A stretch of DNA of 64,000 nt from JAJRRS01 sp965230275 (GCA_965230275.1 CBDDKO010000002.1:2666001-2730000), one strand, 5' to 3'; counted from the stretch's first letter, positions 38,977 to 48,103 are shown. The notes: generated by a model from the sequence alone, not told the origin. Translations and numbers: made by a program.

Positions 38977-41465
38977 TTGCGGGGCTTGTAGTCCAGCAGC
39001 GCACGGTACTTCGGTGCCTTGTTGATGGCCTGGTCCATCATGTCCAACTGGCCCCACGCGCCCCACTTATCCGGCTTCTCCACGAAGTTAAACGCGGTGA
39101 ACAGGCTGCCGCCGGCGTTATCCCACTCGCGCATGTTGGCGATGTAGGCCTCGTACATCTTCGGGTGGTTCTGCATCGCCAGGAACGCCCGGGCGTAAGG
39201 CGGGTTGCCGCCCTCGGCCGTGTAGTGCTGACCGCCTTCATAGCCGATCAGCGGGATGTTGCGTCCGAGCTTGCGCGTCCACCTCCGGCTGAGCTTCCCG
39301 TGCGCCTGGTAATTGGTCCGCAGGCTGCGCGACATCTCGGCGAGCGCCTGGTCCAGCAGCTGGTTGGCCGTGGTGCTCGAGGTCAGCCGGTTCAGCTCCG
39401 CGCGGGTCAGGCCGAAGTAGGTGCTGCATGAGATCGCGTCGAACTCACCGCGCAGCTCGTTGACCAGCTGCTCGGTCACCCAGGGGTTGTCCTTCTGCGC
39501 CGCGGCGACACGGATGACCCGGCCGCGCTGGTTGCCCCACACGTCCTGCCAGATCTCGAAGTCGCGGTCGGCCTCGTCCGCCCAGGCCGCGTGGAACGCC
39601 GCCGACAGCGATCGGCCGTCCGACCGGTCCTTGATCCAGACGTGCTGGGGGAACTGCGAGTTCCACACCTCGTTGGACCACTCGACGTAGACGTTCAGGT
39701 CCTTGCGCAGCCGCTGCTTGACCACGCGTGCGAAGTTCTCGACGTAGCGGTCGTTGGCCATATGCGGCATGCAGAACCACGGGTCCGCGCCCAGCTCGTT
39801 GCACAGATCAACCATGTACTCGATCGCCACGCCCGAGTCGGTGCCTTGGGTGTAGTAGTTGAAACGTGGCCGGTCCTGCCAGCGGGTGATCGTCGAGCCG
39901 TTGGTCCGCTGCCAGTCCATAAAGCGGATCACGCTGAACGGCTTGAGCCGTTTGAGGTAGAACGGGTGGAACGCCGAGGGCGCGTCCTCGAAGCCCGGCA
40001 TCCAGACCTTGACGTTCCGCACCGGGTTGTTCGGGTTCGACCGGTCGATTCGTAGGTAGATGCCCAGGTTGCTGGGCGTGACATCGGCGACGACACGGTT
40101 CTTGCCCGTGCGGACCATCTTGGCGTCGAAGTCGAGCACCACTTCGCCGTCACCGTCGAAGGTGCAGACGTATCGGCCTGCGGGATACGCGCCGGTGGTG
40201 TCACGGAACATGATGGTGTGCGCGGCCTGGTTGGGGCCGAGGATCGGCCAGCCGTTGGCGTCGAGCCGCAGCTTCTCGCCGGTGTTCCACGGGTCGCTGC
40301 CGCCGGGGCGGGTGGGCAGCCACTCGCGGGCCTGCTTCATGGCGTCGACGAAGACCCATTCACGGTTGTAGTAGTTTGCCTCGGCGAGGTTGATGCCCAG
40401 GAAGTTTCGGCTGCGCGGTGTGGGCGTTGCGCCGGGGTCGGGAGTCGGGGTGGGTGCCGGAGTCGGGTTGGTGACGGGCGTCGGTTCGGGATCGGGTTGC
40501 GGCCTGGCAATCCGGAACGACAGACGCCGGCTGTGCGTCCGCTCTTCACCCGAGAACGCGTGGACACGAAGCGTGTACTGTCCCGGGGGATACTTGGTCA
40601 CGTCCCACGGGTTGCCGTCACCGAACATGACATACGGCGCACGCTGCTCGACGTCGTAGACCTCCTTGGGCCCGGTCACCTTGAACACAACCTTGGACGG
40701 CGTGCCGCCTGTCACCTCGGCCCTGATAAGCACGGGCTTGGTCAGCACGCTGTCGTTGTTCACGCCGACGATCCGCGAGATACGGATGTCACGCTCGACC
40801 TTGAACGGCAGCGTTCGGGTGTGGGCGGCGGTATTACCGTTGTAGGCGGTGACGCTGATGGTGTAATCGCCCGGCGGGACATCGTGGACGTCCCAGACTT
40901 TATTGTCCCCGAACAGGAAGTACGGCCGGGCCCGGTCCGTGTGGGTCAGGTTGACCGGCCCCTTGATATCGAAGACGACCTTGCTGGGGGTGCCGCCCCG
41001 TACCTTGGCCTCGACGTGCGTGGCTCGGGTCAGGGTGATGTCGCGGTTGATCCCGATAATCCGAGAGACCTTCATGTCGCTGGCGACGGTGAAGTTGATG
41101 TAGCGGAAGTCCACGACCCGGCCGTCGCGCAGCAGGTAGCTGTGCAGGCGGTATTCGCCGGGGTCGGCATCGCCGCTGTCCCAGCCGCTGCGCCGACCGC
41201 CCAGGACGTACGGCGCATCGTCCGCGGTCATGATAAAACCGCTCGGGCCGTCCACCTGGTAGCGGACCTGGTAGTTTGCGCCGTCATTCGTGCCGGCGAC
41301 CTTGGTTACGATATTGACTTCACCGGTGACGGTCTGGCCTTCACGGATGCCGGTGACACCAGTGATCCGGGCGGCGCGAGCGACGTCGGCGCCAAACATC
41401 ATGACACAGCACATCAGTATGCAAAGGGTCAAGCATCCATTCTTGTCATTGCGCATAAACAGCAT
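38973..41465 (-). CDS. secreted clan GH-A-like glycoside hydrolase with three Ig-like repeats
   Basis: 830 residues. The signal peptide ends about residue 32. Three related modules of about 95 residues follow (ITGVTGIREGQTVTG..; VSRIIGINRDITLTRATHVEAKVRGGTPSK..; ISRIVGVNNDSVLTKPVLIRAEVTGGTPSK..), then a Pro/Thr linker (PTPVTNPTPAPTPTPDPG) and, from about residue 355, a domain starting NFLGINLAEANYYN. In the latter, YVEWSNEVWN supplies an Asn-Glu acid/base pair typical of clan GH-A barrels, and IGYEGGQHY near residue 735 is a likely nucleophile Glu. It probably cleaves extracellular polysaccharide. Related proteins are often named cellulose-binding domain-containing proteins. AGAGGA precedes the ATG. 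The stop lies in a MITE. Confidence 0.8.
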   Translation of the reverse strand: MLFMRNDKNGCLTLCILMCCVMMFGADVARAARITGVTGIREGQTVTGEVNIVTKVAGTNDGANYQVRYQVDGPSGFIMTADDAPYVLGGRRSGWDSGDADPGEYRLHSYLLRDGRVVDFRYINFTVASDMKVSRIIGINRDITLTRATHVEAKVRGGTPSKVVFDIKGPVNLTHTDRARPYFLFGDNKVWDVHDVPPGDYTISVTAYNGNTAAHTRTLPFKVERDIRISRIVGVNNDSVLTKPVLIRAEVTGGTPSKVVFKVTGPKEVYDVEQRAPYVMFGDGNPWDVTKYPPGQYTLRVHAFSGEERTHSRRLSFRIARPQPDPEPTPVTNPTPAPTPTPDPGATPTPRSRNFLGINLAEANYYNREWVFVDAMKQAREWLPTRPGGSDPWNTGEKLRLDANGWPILGPNQAAHTIMFRDTTGAYPAGRYVCTFDGDGEVVLDFDAKMVRTGKNRVVADVTPSNLGIYLRIDRSNPNNPVRNVKVWMPGFEDAPSAFHPFYLKRLKPFSVIRFMDWQRTNGSTITRWQDRPRFNYYTQGTDSGVAIEYMVDLCNELGADPWFCMPHMANDRYVENFARVVKQRLRKDLNVYVEWSNEVWNSQFPQHVWIKDRSDGRSLSAAFHAAWADEADRDFEIWQDVWGNQRGRVIRVAAAQKDNPWVTEQLVNELRGEFDAISCSTYFGLTRAELNRLTSSTTANQLLDQALAEMSRSLRTNYQAHGKLSRRWTRKLGRNIPLIGYEGGQHYTAEGGNPPYARAFLAMQNHPKMYEAYIANMREWDNAGGSLFTAFNFVEKPDKWGAWGQLDMMDQAINKAPKYRALLDYKPRN

Positions 41466-41964
41466 AGACGGATTCCTCTCGTTTCAGTGGTGCTCCGCAC
41501 CACAGGCGAGCCGACGGTCAGGACATAAGTTCAGGTGGTGTGTCGGCAATCAAATCAGGCGGGGGTTTGGGGTGCACGTATTCCCGGGGGGCCCAGCCAC
41601 GAGGCCGGGCGGCGTAGCATGTCCTGTAGGGGGGCTATCGACGTCTACTGACGGTCAGCCGACAGAGTTCATCAAACCCTCCATGAGGTCCTATAAATAT
41701 AGCGAAAAACTCATATTTCGTCATCCAACCGGCCCATATTGCCTGCATTAACACGGTAATTCACGCCTGGTCCAACGTTTAACCCTGATTTTTGATGATG
41801 TGGCCGCTGTCCACATCAAAAGCCTGTTTTGACCTGTGCTGTGGTCCCCCTCCCCGATGCCCGTATCTCCCTGACCTGCCCAGCCCGGGCGGCCGCTTGC
41901 CGGGGGTTCGGCCGTGGGCTAGGCTCGGGTTTGTCATATCCTTGATGTGACAAAGGAGCCCGCC
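41466..41964. other. gene-free 499-nt divergent region with 5' hairpin
   Basis: Between the glycoside-hydrolase-like gene (minus) and the PfpI gene (plus). A perfect hairpin GTGGTGC-TCC-GCACCAC (41487-41503) lies about 22 nt upstream of the minus-strand ATG and may be in its leader. An AT-rich stretch at 41690-41780 is a plausible promoter zone. No riboswitch class was recognised. Confidence 0.5.
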
Positions 41965-42489
41965 ATGCCACCACTCGACGGCCAACGTGTCCTCATCTTC
42001 GTCGGCGATGATTACGAAGACATGGAACTTCAGTACCCCAAGTACCGGCTGCTCGAAGCCGGGGCACACGTCGTTATCGCCGGGCTGGAGACCGACGTCA
42101 TCTACAAAGGCAAGTACGGCTACCCGCAGCGCTCCCAGGCCCGCATCCTCGATATCGACGCCACGGACTTCGACGCGTTGGTCATCCCCGGCGGGTGGAT
42201 GCCCGACAAGCTGCGACGCTACGACGAGGTCAAACGCATCACCAAGCAGATCCACGGGGCGGGCAAGTGTGTCGCCTCGATCTGCCACGGGCCTTGGATC
42301 GACATCTCCGCCGGCATCGTCAAAGGCGCTACCTACACCAGCACACCCGGCCTGACCGATGACCTGCGCAACGCAGGCGCGGTCTGGGTGGACCAGCCGG
42401 TGGTGGTGGACGGTAATCACGTGACGAGTCGACGCCCCGACGATCTGCCGGACTTCTGCCGGGGCATCCTGGAGGTGATGACGCGATGA
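41965..42489 (+). CDS. DJ-1/PfpI-family protein
   Basis: 174 residues from the ATG at 41965, chosen because AAAGGAG lies 6 nt upstream; the GTG at 41947 lacks support. The flavodoxin-like DJ-1 fold is clear: VLIFVGDDYEDMELQYPKYRL, with the conserved Glu, ALVIPGGWMPDKLR, and the nucleophile elbow SICHGPWI. PfpI-type members act as deglycases/proteases in stress protection; the exact activity is not certain. It overlaps the next gene by ATGA, so it is translationally coupled to a secreted EEP protein. Confidence 0.92.
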   Translation: MPPLDGQRVLIFVGDDYEDMELQYPKYRLLEAGAHVVIAGLETDVIYKGKYGYPQRSQARILDIDATDFDALVIPGGWMPDKLRRYDEVKRITKQIHGAGKCVASICHGPWIDISAGIVKGATYTSTPGLTDDLRNAGAVWVDQPVVVDGNHVTSRRPDDLPDFCRGILEVMTR

Positions 42490-43406
42490 GATGGATCAAG
42501 CATGTACTCGCGGTGTGTTTGGTGTGCTGTGTCACGCAGGCGTGTTTTGCGCAGGACGAAGCTGACACTGCGCAACAAGACAACACGGAGCAGGCCCAGG
42601 CTCAGCCGTTCAAAGTGATGTGCTTTAACATCCGCTGGGGCGGCGCGCAGGACCCGCCGAGTGTCTGGTCGGATCGACGCGAGCGCGTGCTGGAGACGAT
42701 CCAGACCTACGACCCCGACATCCTCGGAGTTCAGGAGGCGATCCTTCGGCAGGTGAGGTACCTGCGTGACGAGATGGACGGCTACGTCTTCTTCGGCGCG
42801 GGCCGAGACAACGGCAGGCTGGCCGGGGAAATGTGCGCGATCTTTTATCGAGCCGAGCGGTTCCGGCGCGTGGGCGGCGGGCACTTCTGGCTAAGCGACA
42901 CCCCCGAGGTGCCAGGCGAACTGGCTTGGGACGCCGGTTACCCGCGCATGGTTAGTTGGCTGAAGCTGCGCGATAAAACCAACGACCGCATCCTCTTCGT
43001 CGCCAACACGCACTTCGACCACCGCGGCAAGAAAGCCCGGCTTAACTCGGCCCGGCTTATCCGTGAACGCTTGCCCGGCCTGGCTGAAGGGTATCCGGTC
43101 ATCCTCATGGGCGACTTCAACTGCGACGAAGATTCCGAACCTTACAACACGTTAGTCTCCGATGAGCAGGACGCCCGCCTCGCGCTGATCGATGCCTACC
43201 GGCAGGTGCATCCCGAACGCACGGAAGAAGAAGCGACCTACCACGGATTCCGCGGCAAGACCGAGGGCAGCCGGATCGACTGGATCCTGCATGGACTTGA
43301 CCTGCAAACACTTGCGGCCGAAATCAATACCACCCACCACGGCATTAAGTACCCCTCCGACCACTTCCCGGTCACCGCCACGCTCCGCATGACCCACGAA
43401 GAATAG
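42486..43406 (+). CDS. secreted endonuclease/exonuclease/phosphatase-family protein (paralogue 1)
   Basis: 306 residues with a signal peptide ending about residue 23. EEP fold motifs: VMCFNIRWGG, DILGVQEA (metal Glu), NTHFDHRG (His), ILMGDFNCDED and C-terminal YPSDHFPVTATL (Asp-His). It acts outside the cytoplasm as a metal-dependent phosphodiesterase/phosphatase on nucleic acid, lipid or sugar phosphate. It starts within the PfpI stop (ATGA). A close paralogue follows at 43596. A possible weak terminator (GGGAAATTCCCC plus T6) lies just after the stop. Confidence 0.88.
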   Translation: MRWIKHVLAVCLVCCVTQACFAQDEADTAQQDNTEQAQAQPFKVMCFNIRWGGAQDPPSVWSDRRERVLETIQTYDPDILGVQEAILRQVRYLRDEMDGYVFFGAGRDNGRLAGEMCAIFYRAERFRRVGGGHFWLSDTPEVPGELAWDAGYPRMVSWLKLRDKTNDRILFVANTHFDHRGKKARLNSARLIRERLPGLAEGYPVILMGDFNCDEDSEPYNTLVSDEQDARLALIDAYRQVHPERTEEEATYHGFRGKTEGSRIDWILHGLDLQTLAAEINTTHHGIKYPSDHFPVTATLRMTHEE

Positions 43407-43426
43407 GGAAATTCCCCGTTTTTTCG

Positions 43427-43454
43427 TTGACCTTTGTTCAGAACTGCTTACCCT
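43427..43454 (+). promoter_or_regulatory. candidate promoter of the second EEP gene
   Basis: TTGACC (43427-43432) and TACCCT (43449-43454) with 16-nt spacing, 142 nt upstream of the ATG at 43596. Confidence 0.35.
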
Positions 43455-43595
43455 AACACGTCTGTGACGGGCCTTGATCAACCCCCCGCCTTATTCGAGG
43501 CCGACACGTCGCGTTGCCGATATCACAACTAATCAATGGCCGGGCCCCCCTCGGCTGGTTGTGTGTCATCCCCAATCAAGGGCGGAGGTATGTTC

Positions 43596-44567
43596 ATGCG
43601 TTCTGCTGTAATTCGTTTGGTTGTTTTGACGCTCGCACTGATCCTGATCGGTTGTGATACCACGCCCCAGGCGTTCAGCTTCTTCTCCCGGCGTCAGCCC
43701 ACCACGACCTACACCGCGGTCACCGACTACCGCGTGATGAGTTTCAACCTGCGCACCAAGTTCCTGCTCGATGCTCACAACCACTGGAACCACCGCAAGC
43801 ACCTGGTCGTCGATACCATCAACCGTTTCTCCCCGGATATCCTGGGCACCCAGGAATGCCAAGCCTCACAGGCCCGCTACCTCAAGACGAACCTCAGCGG
43901 TTACAGCTTCGTCGGCGCCGGACGTAACGATGGCGAGAGCGGCGGTGAGATGTGTGGCATCTTCTTCCGCACCCAGAAGTTCACCAAACTGGACGAGGGG
44001 CACTTCTGGCTCAGCGAAACCCCCGACAAGCCCGGCAGCAAGAGCTGGGGCTCGAGCTACAGGCGGATGGTCACCTGGGTCAAGCTGCAGCCGCGATACG
44101 AAAGTGAGCCGATCTTCTTCTTCAACACGCACCTGGACAACGGCGACCGGAAGGCGCGCGTCCATCAGGCCTGGCTGCTGCGTCGCAAGATCGACCAGAT
44201 CGCTGACGGCCGGCCGACCATCGTCGCCGGCGACTTCAATACCGACTCGGGCACGACGCCGTATCAGCTGCTGGTCAAGGGCCCGCAGGACTGGCGCGGC
44301 TACTTCGTCGACACCTACCGGCAGGTCAACCCCACCCCCGCCAAGAACGAAGGCACACGCCACGGGTTCGGCGGCGGCACATCCGGCGACCGCATCGACT
44401 GGATCATCACCACCGACAACTTCGCCACACTCGACGCCGACATCGACCGCACCCACTACAACGGCCAGTACCCCTCCGACCACTTCCCCGTCACCGCCAT
44501 ACTCCGCCGAAACGCCGGCAACCACTTCGCCGGCCACCGCAGCGCATACGTCGGCGGCGGATCGTAA
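43596..44567 (+). CDS. endonuclease/exonuclease/phosphatase-family lipoprotein (paralogue 2)
   Basis: 323 residues from the ATG at 43596; GGAGG 7 nt upstream favours it over the ATG at 43590. Lipobox LIGC (Cys about residue 19) predicts a lipoprotein, unlike the soluble paralogue. Motifs VMSFNLRTKF, DILGTQECQ, NTHLDNGDRK, IVAGDFNTDSG and YPSDHFPVTAIL are complete, and whole segments (GAGRNDGESGGEMCGIFFR; RIDWI) match the gene at 42486. The tandem pair probably arose by duplication and then acquired different cell locations. Confidence 0.88.
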   Translation: MRSAVIRLVVLTLALILIGCDTTPQAFSFFSRRQPTTTYTAVTDYRVMSFNLRTKFLLDAHNHWNHRKHLVVDTINRFSPDILGTQECQASQARYLKTNLSGYSFVGAGRNDGESGGEMCGIFFRTQKFTKLDEGHFWLSETPDKPGSKSWGSSYRRMVTWVKLQPRYESEPIFFFNTHLDNGDRKARVHQAWLLRRKIDQIADGRPTIVAGDFNTDSGTTPYQLLVKGPQDWRGYFVDTYRQVNPTPAKNEGTRHGFGGGTSGDRIDWIITTDNFATLDADIDRTHYNGQYPSDHFPVTAILRRNAGNHFAGHRSAYVGGGS

Positions 44568-44582
44568 GTATCATGACAGGTC

Positions 44583-45044
44583 ATGTACTGCCGATCATGT
44601 GGTTATGACTTACGGGTATCTTCAACATACTGCCCGGAGTGCGGTGCCACCTTCGATGCAGCGAACAAGGCGACATACTTCAATTCGCCCAACGGCAATG
44701 TGACACCACTGCTCGTAGGCAGTCTAACGGTGTTGTTGTGTCTGATTCCGATACAGCTTCTTCTGCTGCTGTGGTTGAAGAATGATGTAATGGCGTGGAG
44801 ATTAATCCATGACACGGAACAATACATGGCCGAAAAAGGGCGACTGGTCACATTTAGCCGGACTTGCCTGGTATATCCGTTCTGGACCACCCTGATCTGT
44901 GCCATCAACGCGATGTATTGCACATACCGCAACACGCGGTCGGTGGGCCGCATCGGCCTTCTACTTTTAACGGTACTCTTATTTGCAGGTAACATGGCTG
45001 TGCTTCTGACTTCTCTCTTAAACTCGATAGTTTGGTTGGACTAG
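44583..45044 (+). CDS. zinc-ribbon membrane protein of unknown function
   Basis: 153 residues. The N-terminal zinc ribbon C3-x2-C6 / C17-x2-C20 (CRSCGYDLRVSSTYCPECG) is followed by three hydrophobic helices (about 41-66, 98-113, 124-146). Such zinc_ribbon_2 plus membrane proteins are common in planctomycetes, but no function is known. Base composition is lower in GC than the neighbours. It lies 15 nt after the lipoprotein gene. Confidence 0.65.
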   Translation: MYCRSCGYDLRVSSTYCPECGATFDAANKATYFNSPNGNVTPLLVGSLTVLLCLIPIQLLLLLWLKNDVMAWRLIHDTEQYMAEKGRLVTFSRTCLVYPFWTTLICAINAMYCTYRNTRSVGRIGLLLLTVLLFAGNMAVLLTSLLNSIVWLD

Positions 45045-45127
45045 TTAACCGAGGCAGCCGTCAGTATCACTTATTGGTGGTTATGCACATGGCTTCGCCC
45101 GGTCGTATGGGTATACAATCCCCAACG

Positions 45128-46060
45128 ATGCCGATCATCCAGACACAACAACTCACCCGCCGCTACGGCAAGCACCGGGGGATCGACAGCCTCGACCTGT
45201 CCGTCCCGCGCGGGTCGGTCTACGGGTTCCTCGGGCCTAACGGCGCAGGCAAGACCACCGCGATCCGTGTGCTGCTGGGTTTCCTCCGGCCGACTTCGGG
45301 CCGGGCCGCCATCCTTGATCTTGATTGCTGGCAGCACGGCCGAACAATCAAGCAAGACGTCGGCTACCTGCCCGGCGACCTGCGGCTGTACACCGGCATG
45401 ACGGGCTTAGCCGTGCTCAACTGGATCGGGCAGGTGCGCCAAACCGACATCATGCCGTACGCCCACGAGCTCTGTGAAGACTTCGGCCTGGACCTGTCGC
45501 GGAGGGTCCGTGAGATGTCGCGCGGCACACGCCAGAAGCTCGGGATCATTCTCGCGATGGCGCACAAACCGACGCTGCTAATCCTCGACGAGCCGACCGC
45601 GTCGCTCGACCCGATCATGCAGCAGAAGCTGCACCGCCGGCTGCGCCGCCTGGCCGACGAGGGGAACACGGTGTTCTTCTCCAGCCACACGCTCAGCGAG
45701 GTCGACCGGTTGTGTGACCGTGTCGCGATCATCCGTGAGGGCAGGCTCGTAACCGAGCAATCGTTGACCTCGCTACGCACACAGGCCGGGCACTGGGTGA
45801 CGGTGCGCTGGAAGGACGATGCGTCGGCGCAAGCGGACCCGCCGGCGTTTATCAAGCTGAACCAGCGCGAGGGCCGTGTCTGGACAGGTGAGCTGGCCGG
45901 CCCGATCGATCAGTTCGTGGCATGGTTAAACGGCCGAGCGGTCGAGGACCTGGCGATCGGCCCGCCGGACCTGGAGACGCTGTTCCATCACTACTATGAA
46001 AATGGAAGCGCGGCAGTGGCAACTTCCGGGGCAACTACCGGGGGCGGGGGTGCGTCATGA
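45128..46060 (+). CDS. ABC transporter ATP-binding protein (ABC-2 exporter type)
   Basis: 310 residues from the ATG at 45128 (MPIIQTQQL); longer starts upstream add unrelated sequence. Walker A GPNGAGKTT, Q-loop-like VGYLPGDLRLY, signature MSRGTRQKLGI (the common LSGGQ is altered), Walker B LLILDEPTASLDP and the H-loop FFSSHTL are present, with a 90-residue C-terminal domain typical of exporter ATPases. It powers the permease encoded by the next gene, whose start overlaps by ATGA. Substrate (lipid, drug or peptide) is unknown. Confidence 0.92.
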   Translation: MPIIQTQQLTRRYGKHRGIDSLDLSVPRGSVYGFLGPNGAGKTTAIRVLLGFLRPTSGRAAILDLDCWQHGRTIKQDVGYLPGDLRLYTGMTGLAVLNWIGQVRQTDIMPYAHELCEDFGLDLSRRVREMSRGTRQKLGIILAMAHKPTLLILDEPTASLDPIMQQKLHRRLRRLADEGNTVFFSSHTLSEVDRLCDRVAIIREGRLVTEQSLTSLRTQAGHWVTVRWKDDASAQADPPAFIKLNQREGRVWTGELAGPIDQFVAWLNGRAVEDLAIGPPDLETLFHHYYENGSAAVATSGATTGGGGAS

Positions 46061-46872
46061 ATCGAGGGCTTGTCACCAAGTCGATCCGTGAGCTCTGGCC
46101 GACGACGCTTCTGGTCGGTTTACTGGTCGGGGCGTTTGAAGTGTTGGTTGCGATTGTGCTGCCGCGCTTCGAGCAGCAGATGAGCATGCAGGTTTTAGAG
46201 ATGCCGTTCGTGAAGCGGATTGTCGAGGGGATGCTGGGCACGAGCATCGCGGACCAGGTCGGGCCGGAGATGATCGGGGCGATCCCGTGGGCGCACCCGG
46301 TGATGCTGTCGCTTATTCTGGCGCACGCGGTGATCTGCGCCACCCGTCTGCCCGCCGGGGAGGTGGACCGTGGGACGATTGATATTGCACTTGGCCTGCC
46401 GATCTCACGCTGGCAGTGGATGCGTATTGAAGGGCTGATGTGGCTGGTCAGCGCGATGTTGGTGATCGGCGTGCTGGTCGCAGGTAACCGGATCGGTTCG
46501 TCGATCGGCGGAAGTGAGCCGGCGTTGGGGGCTGCCCGGACCGGGGCTATCTACATGAATCTGCTCGGGCTGTACCTGGCGGTCGGGGCTGGGGCTTGGT
46601 TGATCTCTGCGTTAAGTGATCGGCGGGGCAAGGCGATCACGATCGCTTTCGTCTTGATCGTGACGTCGTTCCTAATCAGCTACCTGGAGCAGTTCTGGGA
46701 GCCGGCGCGTGTCGCGGCGTGGTTCAGCGTGATGTCGTACAACCGGCCGCTGTACATCCTGCGCGACGGGGCCTGGCCGGTGCGCGACCTGTGTGTGTTG
46801 TACGGCGCGGCTGCGGTGCTCTGGAGCAGCGCCGCGTGGTGGTTCACACGGCGTGACCTGTGTACGACGTGA
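46057..46872 (+). CDS. ABC-2-type transporter permease
   Basis: 271 residues with six hydrophobic helices. The LPAGEVDRGTIDIALGLPISRWQWM segment between helices 2 and 3 is characteristic of ABC-2 permeases (the region contacting the ATPase). Its start overlaps the ATPase stop by 4 nt, so the pair forms one exporter. A full transporter would need a dimer. A REP palindrome begins 6 nt after the stop. Confidence 0.88.
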   Translation: MNRGLVTKSIRELWPTTLLVGLLVGAFEVLVAIVLPRFEQQMSMQVLEMPFVKRIVEGMLGTSIADQVGPEMIGAIPWAHPVMLSLILAHAVICATRLPAGEVDRGTIDIALGLPISRWQWMRIEGLMWLVSAMLVIGVLVAGNRIGSSIGGSEPALGAARTGAIYMNLLGLYLAVGAGAWLISALSDRRGKAITIAFVLIVTSFLISYLEQFWEPARVAAWFSVMSYNRPLYILRDGAWPVRDLCVLYGAAAVLWSSAAWWFTRRDLCTT

Positions 46873-46877
46873 AGTGG

Positions 46878-46898
46878 CGCTAAGCCGCAAGCGGCTTA
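46878..46898. repeat. REP palindrome between convergent genes
   Basis: CGCTAAGCCGCAAGCGGCTTA, in the same family as the RAYT-linked elements at 4838-4883, lies between the ABC permease stop (46872) and the HAD hydrolase stop. It overlaps the last codons of the latter. Confidence 0.85.
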
Positions 46899-47609
46899 TG
46901 CAATCAGCTCCGCGATCGATTTGACGATCCGGTCCGGCATGATGTCGCTGTCCTCGGGCAAGCCGACGCCCTTCCAATCGACCCACACGCCTTTGATGCC
47001 AAGCGCTTGCGGGGCGGCGACTTCCCAGTGCAGGTTGTCACCGACCATCCATGCCTCATGCGGCTTCACGCCGAGCGTTGTCAGCGCGTGATCGAACACG
47101 ACACGGTCCGGCTTGCCCGCGCCGAACTCGCCTTCGAGGATGATGCATTTGAAGAACGGTTCAAGCTCGAAGCGTATGACTTTCTCGCGCTGCGACTTGC
47201 CGTGGCCATTGCTGATCAGCGCCATTTGTACCCCCGTGTCTTTGAGGGTTTGCAAGGTCTCGATAGCGCCCTCGAATGGCCGCATCTCGACCACCCGCCG
47301 CTCGGTAAACCACCGCTCCATCTCGATGGCGAGCGCCTCGTCTTGGCAATCCGCCGCCTTGAGCGCGTAGCCGATGCACTCGGCCCGGGCGTGGTGCAGG
47401 TTCAGCCGGCCGGCTTGATTGCGCTGCGGGTCCGACCAGTACCACTCCCGGCTTTCCCTTAGGTGCTCATCCAGGATGTTTGCTTTGACGCCGACACGAT
47501 CCGCGAAACGCTCGGCCGTGCGCGTCCATAGACGGTCGGCGCTGCTGGTGGTGTCGAGAATCGTGTCGTCGAGGTCGAAGATGATCGCTTTGGGGTACTG
47601 CTTATTCAT
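46896..47609 (-). CDS. HAD-family hydrolase
   Basis: 237 residues from the ATG at 47609, which overlaps the ruvC stop by one nt (TAATG). Motifs: nucleophile IIFDLDDTILD, motif II Ser/Asn in MALISNGHGKS, motif III Lys in FGAGKPD and motif IV MVGDNLHWEV. A helical cap follows motif I. It belongs to the haloacid-dehalogenase phosphatases resembling YjjG/nucleotidase types and would dephosphorylate a small metabolite or nucleotide. Coupling to ruvC suggests shared expression rather than shared pathway. Its last codons lie in a REP element. Confidence 0.9.
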   Translation of the reverse strand: MNKQYPKAIIFDLDDTILDTTSSADRLWTRTAERFADRVGVKANILDEHLRESREWYWSDPQRNQAGRLNLHHARAECIGYALKAADCQDEALAIEMERWFTERRVVEMRPFEGAIETLQTLKDTGVQMALISNGHGKSQREKVIRFELEPFFKCIILEGEFGAGKPDRVVFDHALTTLGVKPHEAWMVGDNLHWEVAAPQALGIKGVWVDWKGVGLPEDSDIMPDRIVKSIAELIA

Positions 47610-48103
47610 TACAACTTTTCTACGGCCAATCGTCTGGCGTGACACAGCGCGATGGCGATCGCGTCGGCGACGTCCGGGGGGCTGGGGACTTCTTCGAGTC
47701 CGCACTGGCTGGCGACCGCACGCTGGACCTGCTCCTTGGATGCGTGGCCGTACCCGGTCAGCGCCTTTTTAACCTCCGTCGCCGGCCAGTCCTGCACGGG
47801 CAGGCCCCTTGCCTGGGCACACAGCAGGATCACGCCCCGGGCGTGGCCCATCAGGATGGCGGTCCGTGGGTGCTTGTAGTGGGCGTAGAGCTTCTCGACC
47901 GCGAAGCAGTCGGGCTTGTGCTCCTCTACGACCGCGGTCAGCTCCTCATGAAGCCGGCCTAGCCTGACGGGCAAGCCGCCGGCCGGGTCGATCCGGATGA
48001 TCCCGCCTTCCACGAGCGTCGGCTCCAACGCCCCGTCCGCGACGTCCACGACGCCGTAGCCGGTGATTCGCAGGCCTGGATCGATCCCCATGACACGGGT
48101 CAT
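47609..48103 (-). CDS. ruvC: Holliday junction resolvase RuvC
   Basis: 164 residues from the ATG at 48103 (MTRVMGIDPGLRITGYG); reading further upstream gives unrelated sequence. Catalytic acids are visible: D7 in GIDPG, Glu in CFAVEKLYAHYKHPRTA and the Asp pair in SPPDVADAIAIALCHAR. The GHARGVILL and TGYGHASKEQVQRAV blocks are typical. It cleaves four-way DNA junctions during recombination repair, with RuvAB. ruvA/ruvB are not adjacent. Divergent from parC. Confidence 0.96.
   Translation of the reverse strand: MTRVMGIDPGLRITGYGVVDVADGALEPTLVEGGIIRIDPAGGLPVRLGRLHEELTAVVEEHKPDCFAVEKLYAHYKHPRTAILMGHARGVILLCAQARGLPVQDWPATEVKKALTGYGHASKEQVQRAVASQCGLEEVPSPPDVADAIAIALCHARRLAVEKL

Noticed and set aside
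41466..41964. Cyclic-di-GMP (GEMM) riboswitch in the leader of the glycoside-hydrolase-like gene
   Set aside because: The conserved GEMM core blocks are not present; only a simple 7-bp hairpin was found.
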